Source: Burkholderiales bacterium
Lineage (GTDB): Bacteria > Pseudomonadota > Gammaproteobacteria > Burkholderiales > SG8-41
Direction of reading: 5' to 3'
Assembly (NCBI GenBank): GCA_022841375.1
Contig: JALHRQ010000001.1
Coordinates: 672,892-736,891, forward strand
Length of the DNA: 64,000 nucleotides
The notes beneath the pieces were generated by a model, which had not been told where the DNA came from, did no database searches, and saw only the letters and a list, made by a program, of their open reading frames with translations. Numbering within the stretch: position 1 is the first letter of the stretch; each line of letters starts with the position of its first letter. The translations under genes and the position numbers were made by a program. Of this stretch, positions 17,443 through 25,774 are shown one piece after another.

Positions 17443-17458
17443 CCGGATCAAGATCCGG
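17443..17458. repeat. Small inverted repeat between lmo0937 copy 2 and csbD
   Basis: CCGGATC-AA-GATCCGG forms a compact hairpin in the intercistronic gap. There is no T-run, so RNA processing or partial attenuation is more likely than full termination. Confidence 0.5.
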
Positions 17459-17513
17459 TGGTAAAGAATTTGGGCGGACACCGCACTTACGGTAATGCCG
17501 CGAAAACCTCCGT

Positions 17514-17663
17514 TCACATGGCACTGCGTCCGTTGATAACCCGGAGCAGAACGATGATCAGGGCAATGACAATCAGCACGTGAATAAAACCGCCCATGGT
17601 GTAGGACGTAACCAGTCCTAACAGCCACAGGATTAGTAGAACAACTGCGATGGTGTAGAGCAT
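17514..17663 (-). CDS. lmo0937-family small membrane protein, copy 2
   Basis: 49 residues, MLYTIAVVLLILWLLGL then SYTMGGFIHVLIVIALIIVL and a basic RVINGRSAM tail. About three quarters of residues are identical to the copy at 13768-13917, with the first helix and the YTMGGFIHVL turn unchanged. Two transmembrane segments are predicted. A good ribosome site (CAGGAGA) precedes the start. A CRP-like site lies 94 bp upstream. Confidence 0.85.
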   Translation of the reverse strand: MLYTIAVVLLILWLLGLVTSYTMGGFIHVLIVIALIIVLLRVINGRSAM

Positions 17664-17756
17664 GATCGATCTCCTGTTGAGAAAGTTGCCGGCAACGGCA
17701 TTGTTTCAACCGCTACTGCATCTTTCCAGACAGTGCACGACAATTCCATGATTCTC

Positions 17757-17772
17757 TGTGCGATCTCGTACA
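17757..17772 (-). promoter_or_regulatory. CRP-like site upstream of lmo0937 copy 2 and csbD
   Basis: TGTGCG-ATCT-CGTACA matches all 12 defined positions and continues CATATG-like flanks shared with the sites at 29403 and 31670. The -10 at standard spacing on the minus strand (CACTGT) is weak. Confidence 0.55.
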
Positions 17773-17822
17773 TATGATTCTGATGGGATGCCGGGTTTGC
17801 ATCTGCGCCGGAGACGCGGACA

Positions 17823-18134
17823 TTAGAGCTTGGCCTGCGTATCCCGTATCAGAACAATTGAATTGATTCTGCTTTCAGCAAGGTGAGCTGCGAAATCACA
17901 GCCTTCCTGACGCTCATTAAATGACGCCAGGGGATTGTCAAAATTGCCTGAATAGACTTCCCATCGTCCACTGGAACCATGGGAAACCAATACGAATGAG
18001 CAGTCCTGGTTGCAAGGACGATTTGCCGATTCATCGGCATGGCTGCCTTTGCTGTCAACAAAACTAGCCGGCATCACGCCCGGAATATGACGTAAAAGTC
18101 CGGCGAACCGCTGCTTTATTGTTTGGATATCCAT
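17823..18134 (-). CDS. Hypothetical protein, possibly DUF2188-like
   Basis: 103 residues with no signal peptide. The N-terminal third (MDIQTIKQRFAGLLRHIPG) looks helical. The C-terminal part (SFVLVSHGSSGRWEVYSGNF, then ERQEGCDFAAHLAESR) alternates strand and helix, like small proteins that read a phenotype string in DUF2188-type folds. I do not recognise it firmly. It starts 15 bp after the CsbD-like gene on the same strand, so co-transcription is likely. Confidence 0.5.
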   Translation of the reverse strand: MDIQTIKQRFAGLLRHIPGVMPASFVDSKGSHADESANRPCNQDCSFVLVSHGSSGRWEVYSGNFDNPLASFNERQEGCDFAAHLAESRINSIVLIRDTQAKL

Positions 18135-18149
18135 TGAAGTGACGTCGCA

Positions 18150-18371
18150 TCAGTGAAATGAAGTGTCCCAATGGCGATTGCGTCGCTGGAACTCCTGCAT
18201 TTGACGGATGGACTGTTCCTGCTCAATACCTTGCAGTTCCTGCAACCGGCCTGCGCGTTGTTGGCGTCGAGCTGCAATCACACTTGCACGATCGGACATC
18301 AATACAGCCCAATAACCGCGCAGTTTTGCACGCAGTATCTTTAATTTTCCGGCAATACGGTCGTGGTTCAT
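18150..18371 (-). CDS. Divergent CsbD-like protein
   Basis: 73 residues. Alignment by eye to the CsbD protein at 17207-17407 shows shared positions: MN.DRI.G..K at the start, then W..L..D...VIA..R.Q.AG in the middle. The acidic residues of CsbD are largely replaced by Arg, Gln and Leu, giving a basic protein instead of an acidic one. The C-terminal third (EQEQSIRQMQEFQRRNRHW) is unrelated. Probably a diverged stress paralogue; function unknown. Confidence 0.6.
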   Translation of the reverse strand: MNHDRIAGKLKILRAKLRGYWAVLMSDRASVIAARRQQRAGRLQELQGIEQEQSIRQMQEFQRRNRHWDTSFH

Positions 18372-18377
18372 TTGACA

Positions 18378-18447
18378 ATTGTCCTCAACCCCAAGCGTTG
18401 CATCCGTACGCTGGCGTACCGATGGCCCATGCAGCCCTTCATAACAT
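18378..18447. promoter_or_regulatory. Divergent CRP-like site between csbD-like gene and pgi
   Basis: CGTACG-CTGG-CGTACC (18405-18420) matches 10 of 12 motif positions. At 29.5 bp on either side lie TAACAT (18442-18447, plus strand, towards pgi) and GACAAT (18383-18378, minus strand, towards the CsbD-like gene). The minus promoter would place the start point almost on the start codon. Confidence 0.4.
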
Positions 18448-18634
18448 CAAATGCTGACCGGTTCAGGAACCTGACAAAAACGCCAATTTCCCAGCTTTTT
18501 CATAAGGTTTCCCGTAGTTTCATCTTTTTTTACCGTTTTATTGCCTTTGATCATCGTGCGGGGCAACCCGGCCGCGTCTGTGCGAGATCGAACAAAATCT
18601 CCCGATCCACCTATTTCCCACAAGCCGCAACAAA

Positions 18635-20302
18635 ATGGACACAACCAGGGTTTCAAACCATCCCCGGGATTTGCTGACAGCACGTCCCGAATGGATGGCG
18701 CTTGAAGATCATTGCCGGATCATCCGTCAAGCCCATTTGCGGCAACTGTTCAGCGACGACGCCGGGCGTGGCGAACGTTTTGCCGTAGAGGCCGCCGGTG
18801 TTTACTTCGATTATTCAAAAAATCGCATTAACGAAACAACCATTTTGCTGTTGATGCAACTCGCACAAGCATGCAGGCTTCACGAAAAAATTGATTCAAT
18901 GTTCCAGGCCAAAAAGATTAATGCGACAGAAAACCGTGCCGCGCTTCATACCGCCCTGCGCTCGATTCCCGGCGAAAGCATTTTTGTTGATGGTGTGAAC
19001 GTTGTCCCGATCGTGCAGGAAATGCTCGACCGCATGGCCTGGTTTTCCTGCCGGATCCGCACCGGACATTGGCTGGGTTATACGGGAAAATGCATTCGCC
19101 ATGTCGTCAACATCGGCATCGGCGGCTCCGATCTGGGACCGTCAATGGCGTGCGAAGCGCTTCGTCATTACAGCAAACGTGACCTGCAGATCCATTTTGT
19201 TTCAAATGTGGACGGCACTGATTTTGCAGAGACTGTGCGCAGCATTGATCCCGCAGAAACCTTGTTCATTATCTGCTCAAAAACTTTCACAACCACCGAA
19301 ACCCTGCTCAATGCATTGACTGCGCGAAATTGGATCGTGTCGAATCTGGGGCACCCGAATGCGGTATCCCGGCACTTTGCTGCAGTCTCAACAAATGCCG
19401 CGGCCGTCACTGAATTCGGCATAAACGTCGAAAACATGTTCGATTTATGGGACTGGGTCGGGGGAAGATACTCCATGGATTCGGCCATCGGCCTGTCGAC
19501 CATGATTGCCATCGGCCCCGAGAATTTTCGCAGCATGCTTGCGGGATTCAAAGCCATGGACGATCACTTTAAAACTGCGCCTTTTCAACAAAACATGCCT
19601 GTACTGATGGGCATGCTGGCGGTATGGAACAACAACTTTCTCGGTATGCCGTCATGCGCAGTGCTGCCCTACGATCAATATCTGAAACTCTTCCCGGCGT
19701 ACCTCCAGCAACTGACTATGGAAAGCAATGGCAAACAGGTTACTGCGGAAGGGAATCACATCAACTACCAGACCGCTCCCATTTGCTGGGGCGGTACCGG
19801 CAGCAACGCGCAACACTCTTTTTTCCAGCTGTTGCATCAGGGAACCCATAGTGTTCCATGCGACTTCATCGGCTTCTGCCGGTCGCTAAATGCACTGCCT
19901 GGCCATCACGAACTTCTAATGGCCAATTTATTTGCCCAAACCGAAGCTCTGGCATTCGGAACAAATGCGGCAGACAGCGAAGCGGGTAAACAACAGAACA
20001 AGCTCCCCCCTCATCGCCAGTTTGAAGGCAATCGCCCGACCAACACCCTGCTGGCCGAGTGCCTGACGCCGGAAACGCTGGGCGCTTTGATTGCTTTATA
20101 CGAACACAGTGTTTTTACCCAGGGAGCGATCTGGAGTATCAATTCATTCGATCAGTGGGGAGTGGAATTGGGAAAAGTGCTTGCCCGCCAGTTACTCCCC
20201 TCAGTTGAGGTCAGTTCCAGGCCCCTGAACCAGCACGACAGCTCAACCAACGCCCTGCTGCGCCGTTATCACCGTCACAACGACATCCACACCGCTTCGT
20301 AA
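18635..20302 (+). CDS. pgi: Glucose-6-phosphate isomerase
   Basis: Cytoplasmic enzyme interconverting glucose-6-phosphate and fructose-6-phosphate, which links glycolysis to mannose and glucose nucleotide-sugar precursors. Both family signatures are present: [14 protein letters not shown] and a C-terminal [15 protein letters not shown]. The phosphate-binding [11 protein letters not shown] and SKTFTTTET segments are intact. 555 residues is full length for the large bacterial form. It sits among stress and eps genes rather than in a glycolytic cluster. A weak CRP-like site with a TAACAT hexamer lies upstream, which would tie sugar-phosphate supply to the same regulon. Confidence 0.95.
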   Translation: MDTTRVSNHPRDLLTARPEWMALEDHCRIIRQAHLRQLFSDDAGRGERFAVEAAGVYFDYSKNRINETTILLLMQLAQACRLHEKIDSMFQAKKINATENRAALHTALRSIPGESIFVDGVNVVPIVQEMLDRMAWFSCRIRTGHWLGYTGKCIRHVVNIGIGGSDLGPSMACEALRHYSKRDLQIHFVSNVDGTDFAETVRSIDPAETLFIICSKTFTTTETLLNALTARNWIVSNLGHPNAVSRHFAAVSTNAAAVTEFGINVENMFDLWDWVGGRYSMDSAIGLSTMIAIGPENFRSMLAGFKAMDDHFKTAPFQQNMPVLMGMLAVWNNNFLGMPSCAVLPYDQYLKLFPAYLQQLTMESNGKQVTAEGNHINYQTAPICWGGTGSNAQHSFFQLLHQGTHSVPCDFIGFCRSLNALPGHHELLMANLFAQTEALAFGTNAADSEAGKQQNKLPPHRQFEGNRPTNTLLAECLTPETLGALIALYEHSVFTQGAIWSINSFDQWGVELGKVLARQLLPSVEVSSRPLNQHDSSTNALLRRYHRHNDIHTAS

Positions 20303-20409
20303 ATTGTGGCGTGACTTTTAGTCGATTGGCACTGATTAAATTAAAGTTTCCTGTTCAATCGTTCTAATCCGCTTTCCGATTTCTGCCCTTCATGATTATT
20401 ATTTCTATG

Positions 20410-20452
20410 TGTACTGCAACGCACATATCACCCCTTGGTTAACACATAGAGT
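20410..20452 (+). promoter_or_regulatory. CRP-like site and -10 for crp/fnr gene 2
   Basis: TGTACT-GCAA-CGCACA (20410-20425) fits the motif (TGTNCK form). TAGAGT begins at 20447, 29.5 bp from the centre. This suggests autoregulation of the adjacent Crp/Fnr gene or control by a paralogue. Confidence 0.5.
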
Positions 20453-20536
20453 GACGGCTCGAACTGCCACATCATCCTGAAACGCATTTCGCGTTTAGCA
20501 GAAGCCGTGGCGCGGTAATCCGGAAGGCTTTTTCTG

Positions 20537-21364
20537 ATGATCTCCAACGCGCATTCGCCAAAACATAATCAACTGCTCGCCGCTTTGCCGGTCTCGGATT
20601 ACGAGAAACTGCTGCCCGACCTGGAATTGATGCAGCTTCCGCTGGGCTGGGCCGCTTATGAATCCGGTACCAAGCAGAGCAGCGTCTACTTTCCCACGGA
20701 TAGCGTGATTTCCCTTGTTTACATCATTACCAGCGGCAATCTCACCGAGGTTGCAGTGACCGGCAATGAGGGGCTGGTGGGCATACCCCTGCTCATGGGT
20801 TCTGACGCCACTACCGGGCGTGCAGTGGTACGGAGCCCAGGCCATGCTTACCGCCTTAAATATGCTGTATTGAAAAACCGGTTTGAAGCCGGCGGTCCGC
20901 TGCAGGATCTGCTATTGCGATATACGCAGTCCCTGATGACCCAGATTGCGCAAACCGCTGTTTGTAACCGTTATCACAACGTAGAACAGCGGCTTTGCCG
21001 CTGGTTATTGATGAGCATGGACCGGTTGCCTTCAGGCCAATTGGCCACGACTCAGGAGTTGATCGCCAACATGCTGGGTGTTCGTCGCGAAGGCGTCACC
21101 GAAGCGGCAAAACATCTGCAACACGAAGGCCTGATTCAATACCGTCGCGGCCACATATCAATTATCGACCGCCCCCGGCTGGAAGAATGGGCCTGCGAAT
21201 GCTACGACGTAGTCAGGCAGGAAACTGATCGTCTGATGTTGAACAAAAAACCCCCGATCCTTCGCGGTAGAAAAATCATAACTGCCTCCCGCGACACAGC
21301 GGGACATATGTTCGGAACCGCACAGCTTAGATCCAAGCAACAGGACATGATCCCGGGAGAATGA
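20537..21364 (+). CDS. Crp/Fnr-family transcription regulator 2
   Basis: 275 residues: a beta-roll sensor domain (about 18-130, YESGTKQSSVYFPTDSVISL), dimer helix, and winged helix with LATTQELIANMLGVRREGVTEAA. No Fnr-type N-terminal Cys cluster is present. It is closely similar to the regulator at 57960 (shared SP(K/E)(H/Q)NQLLAALP opening, ELIANMLGVRREGVTEAA, CECY.VV). About 35 extra C-terminal residues are unique to this copy. That extension's coding sequence carries a perfect CRP-like site (21309-21324) that appears to be the promoter element for the downstream PEP-CTERM gene. Confidence 0.88.
   Translation: MISNAHSPKHNQLLAALPVSDYEKLLPDLELMQLPLGWAAYESGTKQSSVYFPTDSVISLVYIITSGNLTEVAVTGNEGLVGIPLLMGSDATTGRAVVRSPGHAYRLKYAVLKNRFEAGGPLQDLLLRYTQSLMTQIAQTAVCNRYHNVEQRLCRWLLMSMDRLPSGQLATTQELIANMLGVRREGVTEAAKHLQHEGLIQYRRGHISIIDRPRLEEWACECYDVVRQETDRLMLNKKPPILRGRKIITASRDTAGHMFGTAQLRSKQQDMIPGE
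21309..21351 (+). promoter_or_regulatory. CRP-like site and -10 for PEP-CTERM gene 1, inside the crp 3' end
   Basis: TGTTCG-GAAC-CGCACA (21309-21324) matches all 12 positions, and its CATA flank matches the epsD site. CATGAT begins at 21346 at the standard 29.5-bp distance. The predicted start point is about 21358, giving a leader of roughly 120 nt. Confidence 0.6.
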
Positions 21365-21478
21365 ACGTTGGCGATCCGGGAATCTTCAGAAATTTTCCCG
21401 CTTCGCAAGCCACTCAAGGTAACCGCATCAAAGCCAGCAGTATTGCCGAATTTTATTAATGATTTTAACGGAGAGAAC

Positions 21479-22147
21479 ATGAAACCAGCGGTCAGCACTT
21501 TTGCCACAGTCATTCTTCTGCTAGCGCTGCAACCCGCGCAGGCAGCCACCATCAATTTTGGCGAATTTGCCGCGGGCAACACCAACAACGCGATCAGCAA
21601 TGTCTATGCACCGAGTGGCGTCACCTTCGGCAGCACAAATTCCGGGGTTTGGAACGGTCTATCACTGGGCGATGCCGGCAACTGGGGCATTGAGGGCAGC
21701 AACGGTTCTGAATTTCTGGGAAACAATGGTTTCAACGGCGGTTCATACGTTACCAGCATTTTTTTCACCACTCCCGTATCAAACATATCGTTTGATGCTT
21801 CAAGATCGAACGGATCGAGCGCGGGGCAGCAATTGGTGGCATCGGCTTATTACGGCTCTACCCTGCTTGCATCGCAATCGGTAATGCTCGGTGCTATCAA
21901 CAGCTGGTCAACCATATTGTTAGGGATCGGCAGTGTCAGCAGCCTGATCATCACAGGCACTACCACCGGATTTTCACCGTTCGGCATTGATAATCTGCAG
22001 TTCAATGGCGAAAACACCCTGATCAGCGGCATTGAAGGGGATGTAACGGCGATTCCGGAACCCGAGACTCACGCATTGATGCTCGCAGGCCTTGGATTAC
22101 TTGCCGGCATGACACGCCAGCGCGGCAGCCGTCCGGCAATGGCCTGA
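21479..22147 (+). CDS. PEP-CTERM sorting-domain protein 1
   Basis: Exported protein destined for exosortase processing. The start at 21479 follows GGAGAG; the longer frame from 21368 lacks a site. The signal peptide ends at PAQA|A (about 22). The mature part is Gly/Asn/Ser-rich with few charges (NFGEFAAGNTNNAI region). The C-terminus has the complete sorting signal: IPEPETHALM, a hydrophobic helix, then basic residues (TRQRGSR). 222 residues. The cognate enzyme is presumably the exosortase B encoded at 36173. It lies 114 bp after crp/fnr gene 2. Confidence 0.9.
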   Translation: MKPAVSTFATVILLLALQPAQAATINFGEFAAGNTNNAISNVYAPSGVTFGSTNSGVWNGLSLGDAGNWGIEGSNGSEFLGNNGFNGGSYVTSIFFTTPVSNISFDASRSNGSSAGQQLVASAYYGSTLLASQSVMLGAINSWSTILLGIGSVSSLIITGTTTGFSPFGIDNLQFNGENTLISGIEGDVTAIPEPETHALMLAGLGLLAGMTRQRGSRPAMA

Positions 22148-22350
22148 TCGAAGTCGGGAGCATCATTGATCCCATGGACAAATGTTTGCGGTTGAAGGGC
22201 GCGACCAGCGATTCCGGTTGCAGATAACGCCCGATGACATCATGCAGCCATCGCCGCGCATCCCATAACGACAACGGACAACATGATGCGTATCGGAGGG
22301 CTGCTGTAAAAGCAAGAGGCAACATCGATATCGCGCCGGGATTTCAGGCG

Positions 22351-23076
22351 ATGATATTTCTTGTCCGTGCGATAGCTGCGCTCGTCATGTTGATGATCGC
22401 TTCGTACACGACGTTGTCCCCTGCAGCCGCTCTGCCTGCACTGCCCAAAGCGCAACAGACTGAAAAGCATTCAACTGCACCTTTCCGGCTGACAACGGTA
22501 CGTCCACTGCCCCCGGATCGGGCAACAACGGGGGCATCGTTAATGCCCCGACATCCCCTGCATCAGCGATATTCCATCATGATCAATGATGCAGCAAGGC
22601 GGACATCCCTGGATCCGGCGCTGGTTCACGCCGTTATTGCTGTCGAATCGGGATACAACCCGGATGCCCTGTCGCCAAAAGGAGCCGTGGGCCTGATGCA
22701 AGTGCTTCCGGCAACAGCTTCGCGCTACGGTGTCTCTGACCCGGGTAGTTCGCCCGAGGCCAACCTGCGCGCCGGCACCCGTTATCTCAGCTATCTGATG
22801 GGATTGTTTGAAAGCCGCATTGAGCTTGTACTTGCGGCATATAACGCAGGGGAAAATGCAGTTCTGCGCTACGGTCACCGCATACCGCCTTTCCGTGAAA
22901 CCCAGCGTTATGTTCCCGCAGTGCTGGCGAGATATACGGAATGGCGGGAGCCTGAGCCGCCCGTCAGCAATGCGCCGCACAGCATACTTTACATGCCCGG
23001 CACGACTCTCAAGCCCAGTGCCCTGGATGCTCTGCTTTATCGTTTCGGCGGCATGCCGCATCAGGACCGGCTTTAG
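22351..23076 (+). CDS. Lytic transglycosylase (SLT domain)
   Basis: Periplasmic murein-cleaving enzyme. From the start at 22351 an N-terminal signal or anchor helix (ALVMLMIASYTTLSPAAA) leads to a linker and a goose-type SLT domain. The catalytic Glu is in HAVIAVESGYNP, followed by SPKGAVGLMQVLP, LRAGTRYLSYL and LAAYNAGENAV, all standard motifs. 241 residues. In exopolysaccharide/exosortase loci such enzymes may open peptidoglycan for export machinery, but this is inference. Upstream in-frame starts (22234) are possible but would bury the signal peptide. Confidence 0.88.
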   Translation: MIFLVRAIAALVMLMIASYTTLSPAAALPALPKAQQTEKHSTAPFRLTTVRPLPPDRATTGASLMPRHPLHQRYSIMINDAARRTSLDPALVHAVIAVESGYNPDALSPKGAVGLMQVLPATASRYGVSDPGSSPEANLRAGTRYLSYLMGLFESRIELVLAAYNAGENAVLRYGHRIPPFRETQRYVPAVLARYTEWREPEPPVSNAPHSILYMPGTTLKPSALDALLYRFGGMPHQDRL

Positions 23077-23132
23077 AACGCTGCTGCTTCAAGGCGTTGC
23101 TTCTTTGATACAGCTCTGGTTGGCACTTGCCG

Positions 23133-24572
23133 TCAACACCTTCCGAATACATCTTCGAACCGCACAATATCGTCTTCGCCGAGATAGCCCCCCGACTGCA
23201 CCTCGATCATCTCCAGAGGCATCTTTCCCGGATTTTCCAGGCGGTGGCGCGTTCCAAGGGGTATGAAAGTCGATTCGTTTTCGGACAGCAGAAAACTGCT
23301 GTCGCCGCGGGTCACTTTCGCGGTTCCACGCACTACGATCCAGTGTTCGGCACGATGATGGTGCATCTGCAATGACAGGGCGGCCCCGGGATTGACGACG
23401 ATGCGTTTTACCTTGAAGCGGCTGCCGCCATCAACGCTGTCATAGTAACCCCAGGGCCGGTAAATCTTGCGGTGCACATCCGCTTCGCAGCGACCGTCGC
23501 GCTTGAGTATCGCAACCACCTTCTTCAGTGATTGCAGGCTGCCCTTGCGGGCAACCAGGACGGCATCCGGCGTTTCCACCACAACCATGTTTTCAAGTCC
23601 GACGCACGCCACCATCCGCGACTCCGCAATCACCAGAGTGTCATGGGTATCGACGGCCACCACATCGCCGCGCAACAGGTTGCGGTCGCTGTCTCCGGGG
23701 CCGGCCTGCCACACCGCATCCCAGGTACCGACATCCGACCAACCGGCATCCATCGTGATGACCACGCCGACCCCGGCCGGAAGTTTTTCCATCACTGCGT
23801 AATCGATCGAATCCGCGGGACAAGCGGCAAATGCCCCGGCGCCGACACGCAGGAAATCACGGTCCTGGATACGCTCTGCGTAGGCACAGCGGCAGGCTTC
23901 CAGCATGTCTGCGTGCAAACTACCCAGCATGCTGATCCACAGCGAGGCCTGCATCATGAATATTCCCGAATTCCAGAAATACGCACCGGATGCGACATGG
24001 CGTTGCGCCGTCTCAACATCCGGCTTTTCTTCAAAAGCGGCTATTTCATGGACGTTGTCATGATCGGGCAGTACGGCGCCTGCCCGGATATACCCGTAAC
24101 CCGTTTCAGCGCGATCTGCGTGAATGCCGAAGGCGACTATCTTGCCTTTACCTGCAAAAGCCATTCCCAGAGCAACAGCGGCACGAAACTGCCCGACATC
24201 GCTGATCAGATGATCGGCCGGCATCACTACCAATACCGGATCATCGTTAACCGCCACAGCCAGCAAAGCCGCCAGCGTCAGCGCCGGCGCTGTATTCCGG
24301 CCCGCAGGCTCAAGCACGATTGCACACCCTGTATGGCCGGCCTCGTGCAATTGTCCTGCCGTAACAAACCGATACTCTTCGTTACTGACCACAATCGGCG
24401 GCAATACCCTGCCGTCCGCAATCGCCATGGAATCACCCAGCCGGCCTGCGGTAGCCTGCAGCATCGTTTGCTGCCCCGATAAATTAAGCAATTGCTTGGG
24501 ATATTGTTCGCGGGACAGCGGCCACAAGCGGGTGCCCGATCCGCCGCACAGGATAACCGGCTGAAGATTCAT
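23133..24572 (-). CDS. manC: Mannose-1-phosphate guanylyltransferase / mannose-6-phosphate isomerase
   Basis: Bifunctional AlgA/ManC-type enzyme making GDP-mannose. The N-terminal nucleotidyltransferase has CGGSGTRLWPLSREQYPKQ and the FEEKPD motif. The C-terminal cupin-type isomerase has YRPWGYYDSVDGG, QMHHHRAEHWIVV and a metal-site pattern HRAEHW. 479 residues is full length. It is the last gene of the minus-strand nucleotide-sugar operon and overlaps the upstream gene by 4 bp. It indicates mannose, or a mannose-derived sugar, in the exopolysaccharide. Confidence 0.95.
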   Translation of the reverse strand: MNLQPVILCGGSGTRLWPLSREQYPKQLLNLSGQQTMLQATAGRLGDSMAIADGRVLPPIVVSNEEYRFVTAGQLHEAGHTGCAIVLEPAGRNTAPALTLAALLAVAVNDDPVLVVMPADHLISDVGQFRAAVALGMAFAGKGKIVAFGIHADRAETGYGYIRAGAVLPDHDNVHEIAAFEEKPDVETAQRHVASGAYFWNSGIFMMQASLWISMLGSLHADMLEACRCAYAERIQDRDFLRVGAGAFAACPADSIDYAVMEKLPAGVGVVITMDAGWSDVGTWDAVWQAGPGDSDRNLLRGDVVAVDTHDTLVIAESRMVACVGLENMVVVETPDAVLVARKGSLQSLKKVVAILKRDGRCEADVHRKIYRPWGYYDSVDGGSRFKVKRIVVNPGAALSLQMHHHRAEHWIVVRGTAKVTRGDSSFLLSENESTFIPLGTRHRLENPGKMPLEMIEVQSGGYLGEDDIVRFEDVFGRC

Positions 24573-25717
24573 GCAGCCGCCATGACCTCGCCCGTCATCA
24601 CGGTGCGCACGAAATCCCCCGTGCGCGCATCACGCCATTGATGACTGCCGATCGCTTCCGCGACATGCAATGAAATGCCGTTACGGTCCACCGCATAGTT
24701 GCCGCAAACGATCATGTCATCAAACTCGCCGCCGGCCTCAACACAGGTGTAGTCGAACAGCACGCTGCGCTGGAGCCGGCTACCGGAGCAGATGCGGCTG
24801 CCGTGTCCCACCCAGGCCGGGCCGACAATGGTTACGCCCGCTTCGATTTCGCACCCCGATCCGATGTAGACGGGTCCGCTTATGGTGGTGTTGGTCCAGT
24901 CGATACGCGTGTTCAACCCTGACCACACCCCCTCGCGGATCTGCCGGCCCGGAATGTTGAAGTCGGTGACACCGCCCTGCATGACCTTCTGCAGAACCGA
25001 CCAGTAGTCGGAGACCTTGCCGATATCTATCCAGTTAAAGCTGCGTTTCTGTGCATAAAAAGGCAATCCGCGCTCTACCAACAGCGGAAACAGATCAGCA
25101 CCAATGTCAAACACCCGGCCGGAAGGTATCAGATCAATGACCGAAGGCTCAAAGATGTAAATGCCGGTGCTTGCCCAATGCGACAGCGCCTGGGCGGGAG
25201 CGGGTTTTTCCTGGAAGGATGTGATCCGTCCCTGCGCATCACTCACCACAATGCCGTAATCTGAAACCTGCTCGGGCTGCACTTCCTTGACGATCAGGCT
25301 GGCCTGCGCCCCTACGCGACGATGTTCGAGCAATGCGGCACCCAGATCCAGATCGATAACAGCATCGCCGCAGAGCACCAGGGTCGTTTCATCAAAAAAA
25401 CCGCTGAAATCCTGAATCTTGCGTAACCCGCCGGCAGAGCCTACCGGCTGCGGCACGACAACGCCATCCACCATCGCGCCTTCGAACGAATAGCCGATTT
25501 GCACACCAAAGCGATGACCATCACCGAAATACCGTTCTATTTTCTCGTGCAAGTAACTTACGTTGATCATGATCTCGCGCATGCCGTGTCGGGCCAGATG
25601 ATCGATCAGGTATTCCAGCACCGGCTTGCCGAGAATAGGGATCATCGGCTTCGGCAATTCATAAGTCAGCGGCCGCACGCGGGTGCCCTTGCCAGCGGCG
25701 AGTATCATGGCTTTCAT
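24569..25717 (-). CDS. Sugar-phosphate nucleotidyltransferase with C-terminal beta-helix
   Basis: NDP-sugar pyrophosphorylase-type protein. The N-terminal Rossmann domain begins MKAMILAAGKGTRVRPLTYELPK, with the Lys of the FQEKPAP motif. A left-handed beta-helix (about 245-330, ISGPVYIGSGCEIEAGVTIVG) follows. The start at 25717 is chosen because the glycine-rich loop normally lies at the N-terminus; an in-frame ATG at 25759 would add 14 residues. The nucleotide and sugar are not determined; GDP-mannose or UDP/dTDP-glucose are candidates. It lies between rfbD and manC. Confidence 0.82.
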   Translation of the reverse strand: MKAMILAAGKGTRVRPLTYELPKPMIPILGKPVLEYLIDHLARHGMREIMINVSYLHEKIERYFGDGHRFGVQIGYSFEGAMVDGVVVPQPVGSAGGLRKIQDFSGFFDETTLVLCGDAVIDLDLGAALLEHRRVGAQASLIVKEVQPEQVSDYGIVVSDAQGRITSFQEKPAPAQALSHWASTGIYIFEPSVIDLIPSGRVFDIGADLFPLLVERGLPFYAQKRSFNWIDIGKVSDYWSVLQKVMQGGVTDFNIPGRQIREGVWSGLNTRIDWTNTTISGPVYIGSGCEIEAGVTIVGPAWVGHGSRICSGSRLQRSVLFDYTCVEAGGEFDDMIVCGNYAVDRNGISLHVAEAIGSHQWRDARTGDFVRTVMTGEVMAAA

Positions 25718-25774
25718 GGGTGATATTCCGGGGTTGTATCCATCAGTTGAATAACGCATGACGCCTCGGCAACT

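Noticed and set aside
20325-20345. Sigma-54-like TTGGCAC upstream of crp/fnr gene 2
   Set aside because: No TTGC element at the required spacing. A similar TTGGCACTTGCC at 23117 also has the wrong spacing. PEP-CTERM genes in other bacteria can be sigma-54 dependent, so this was checked specifically.
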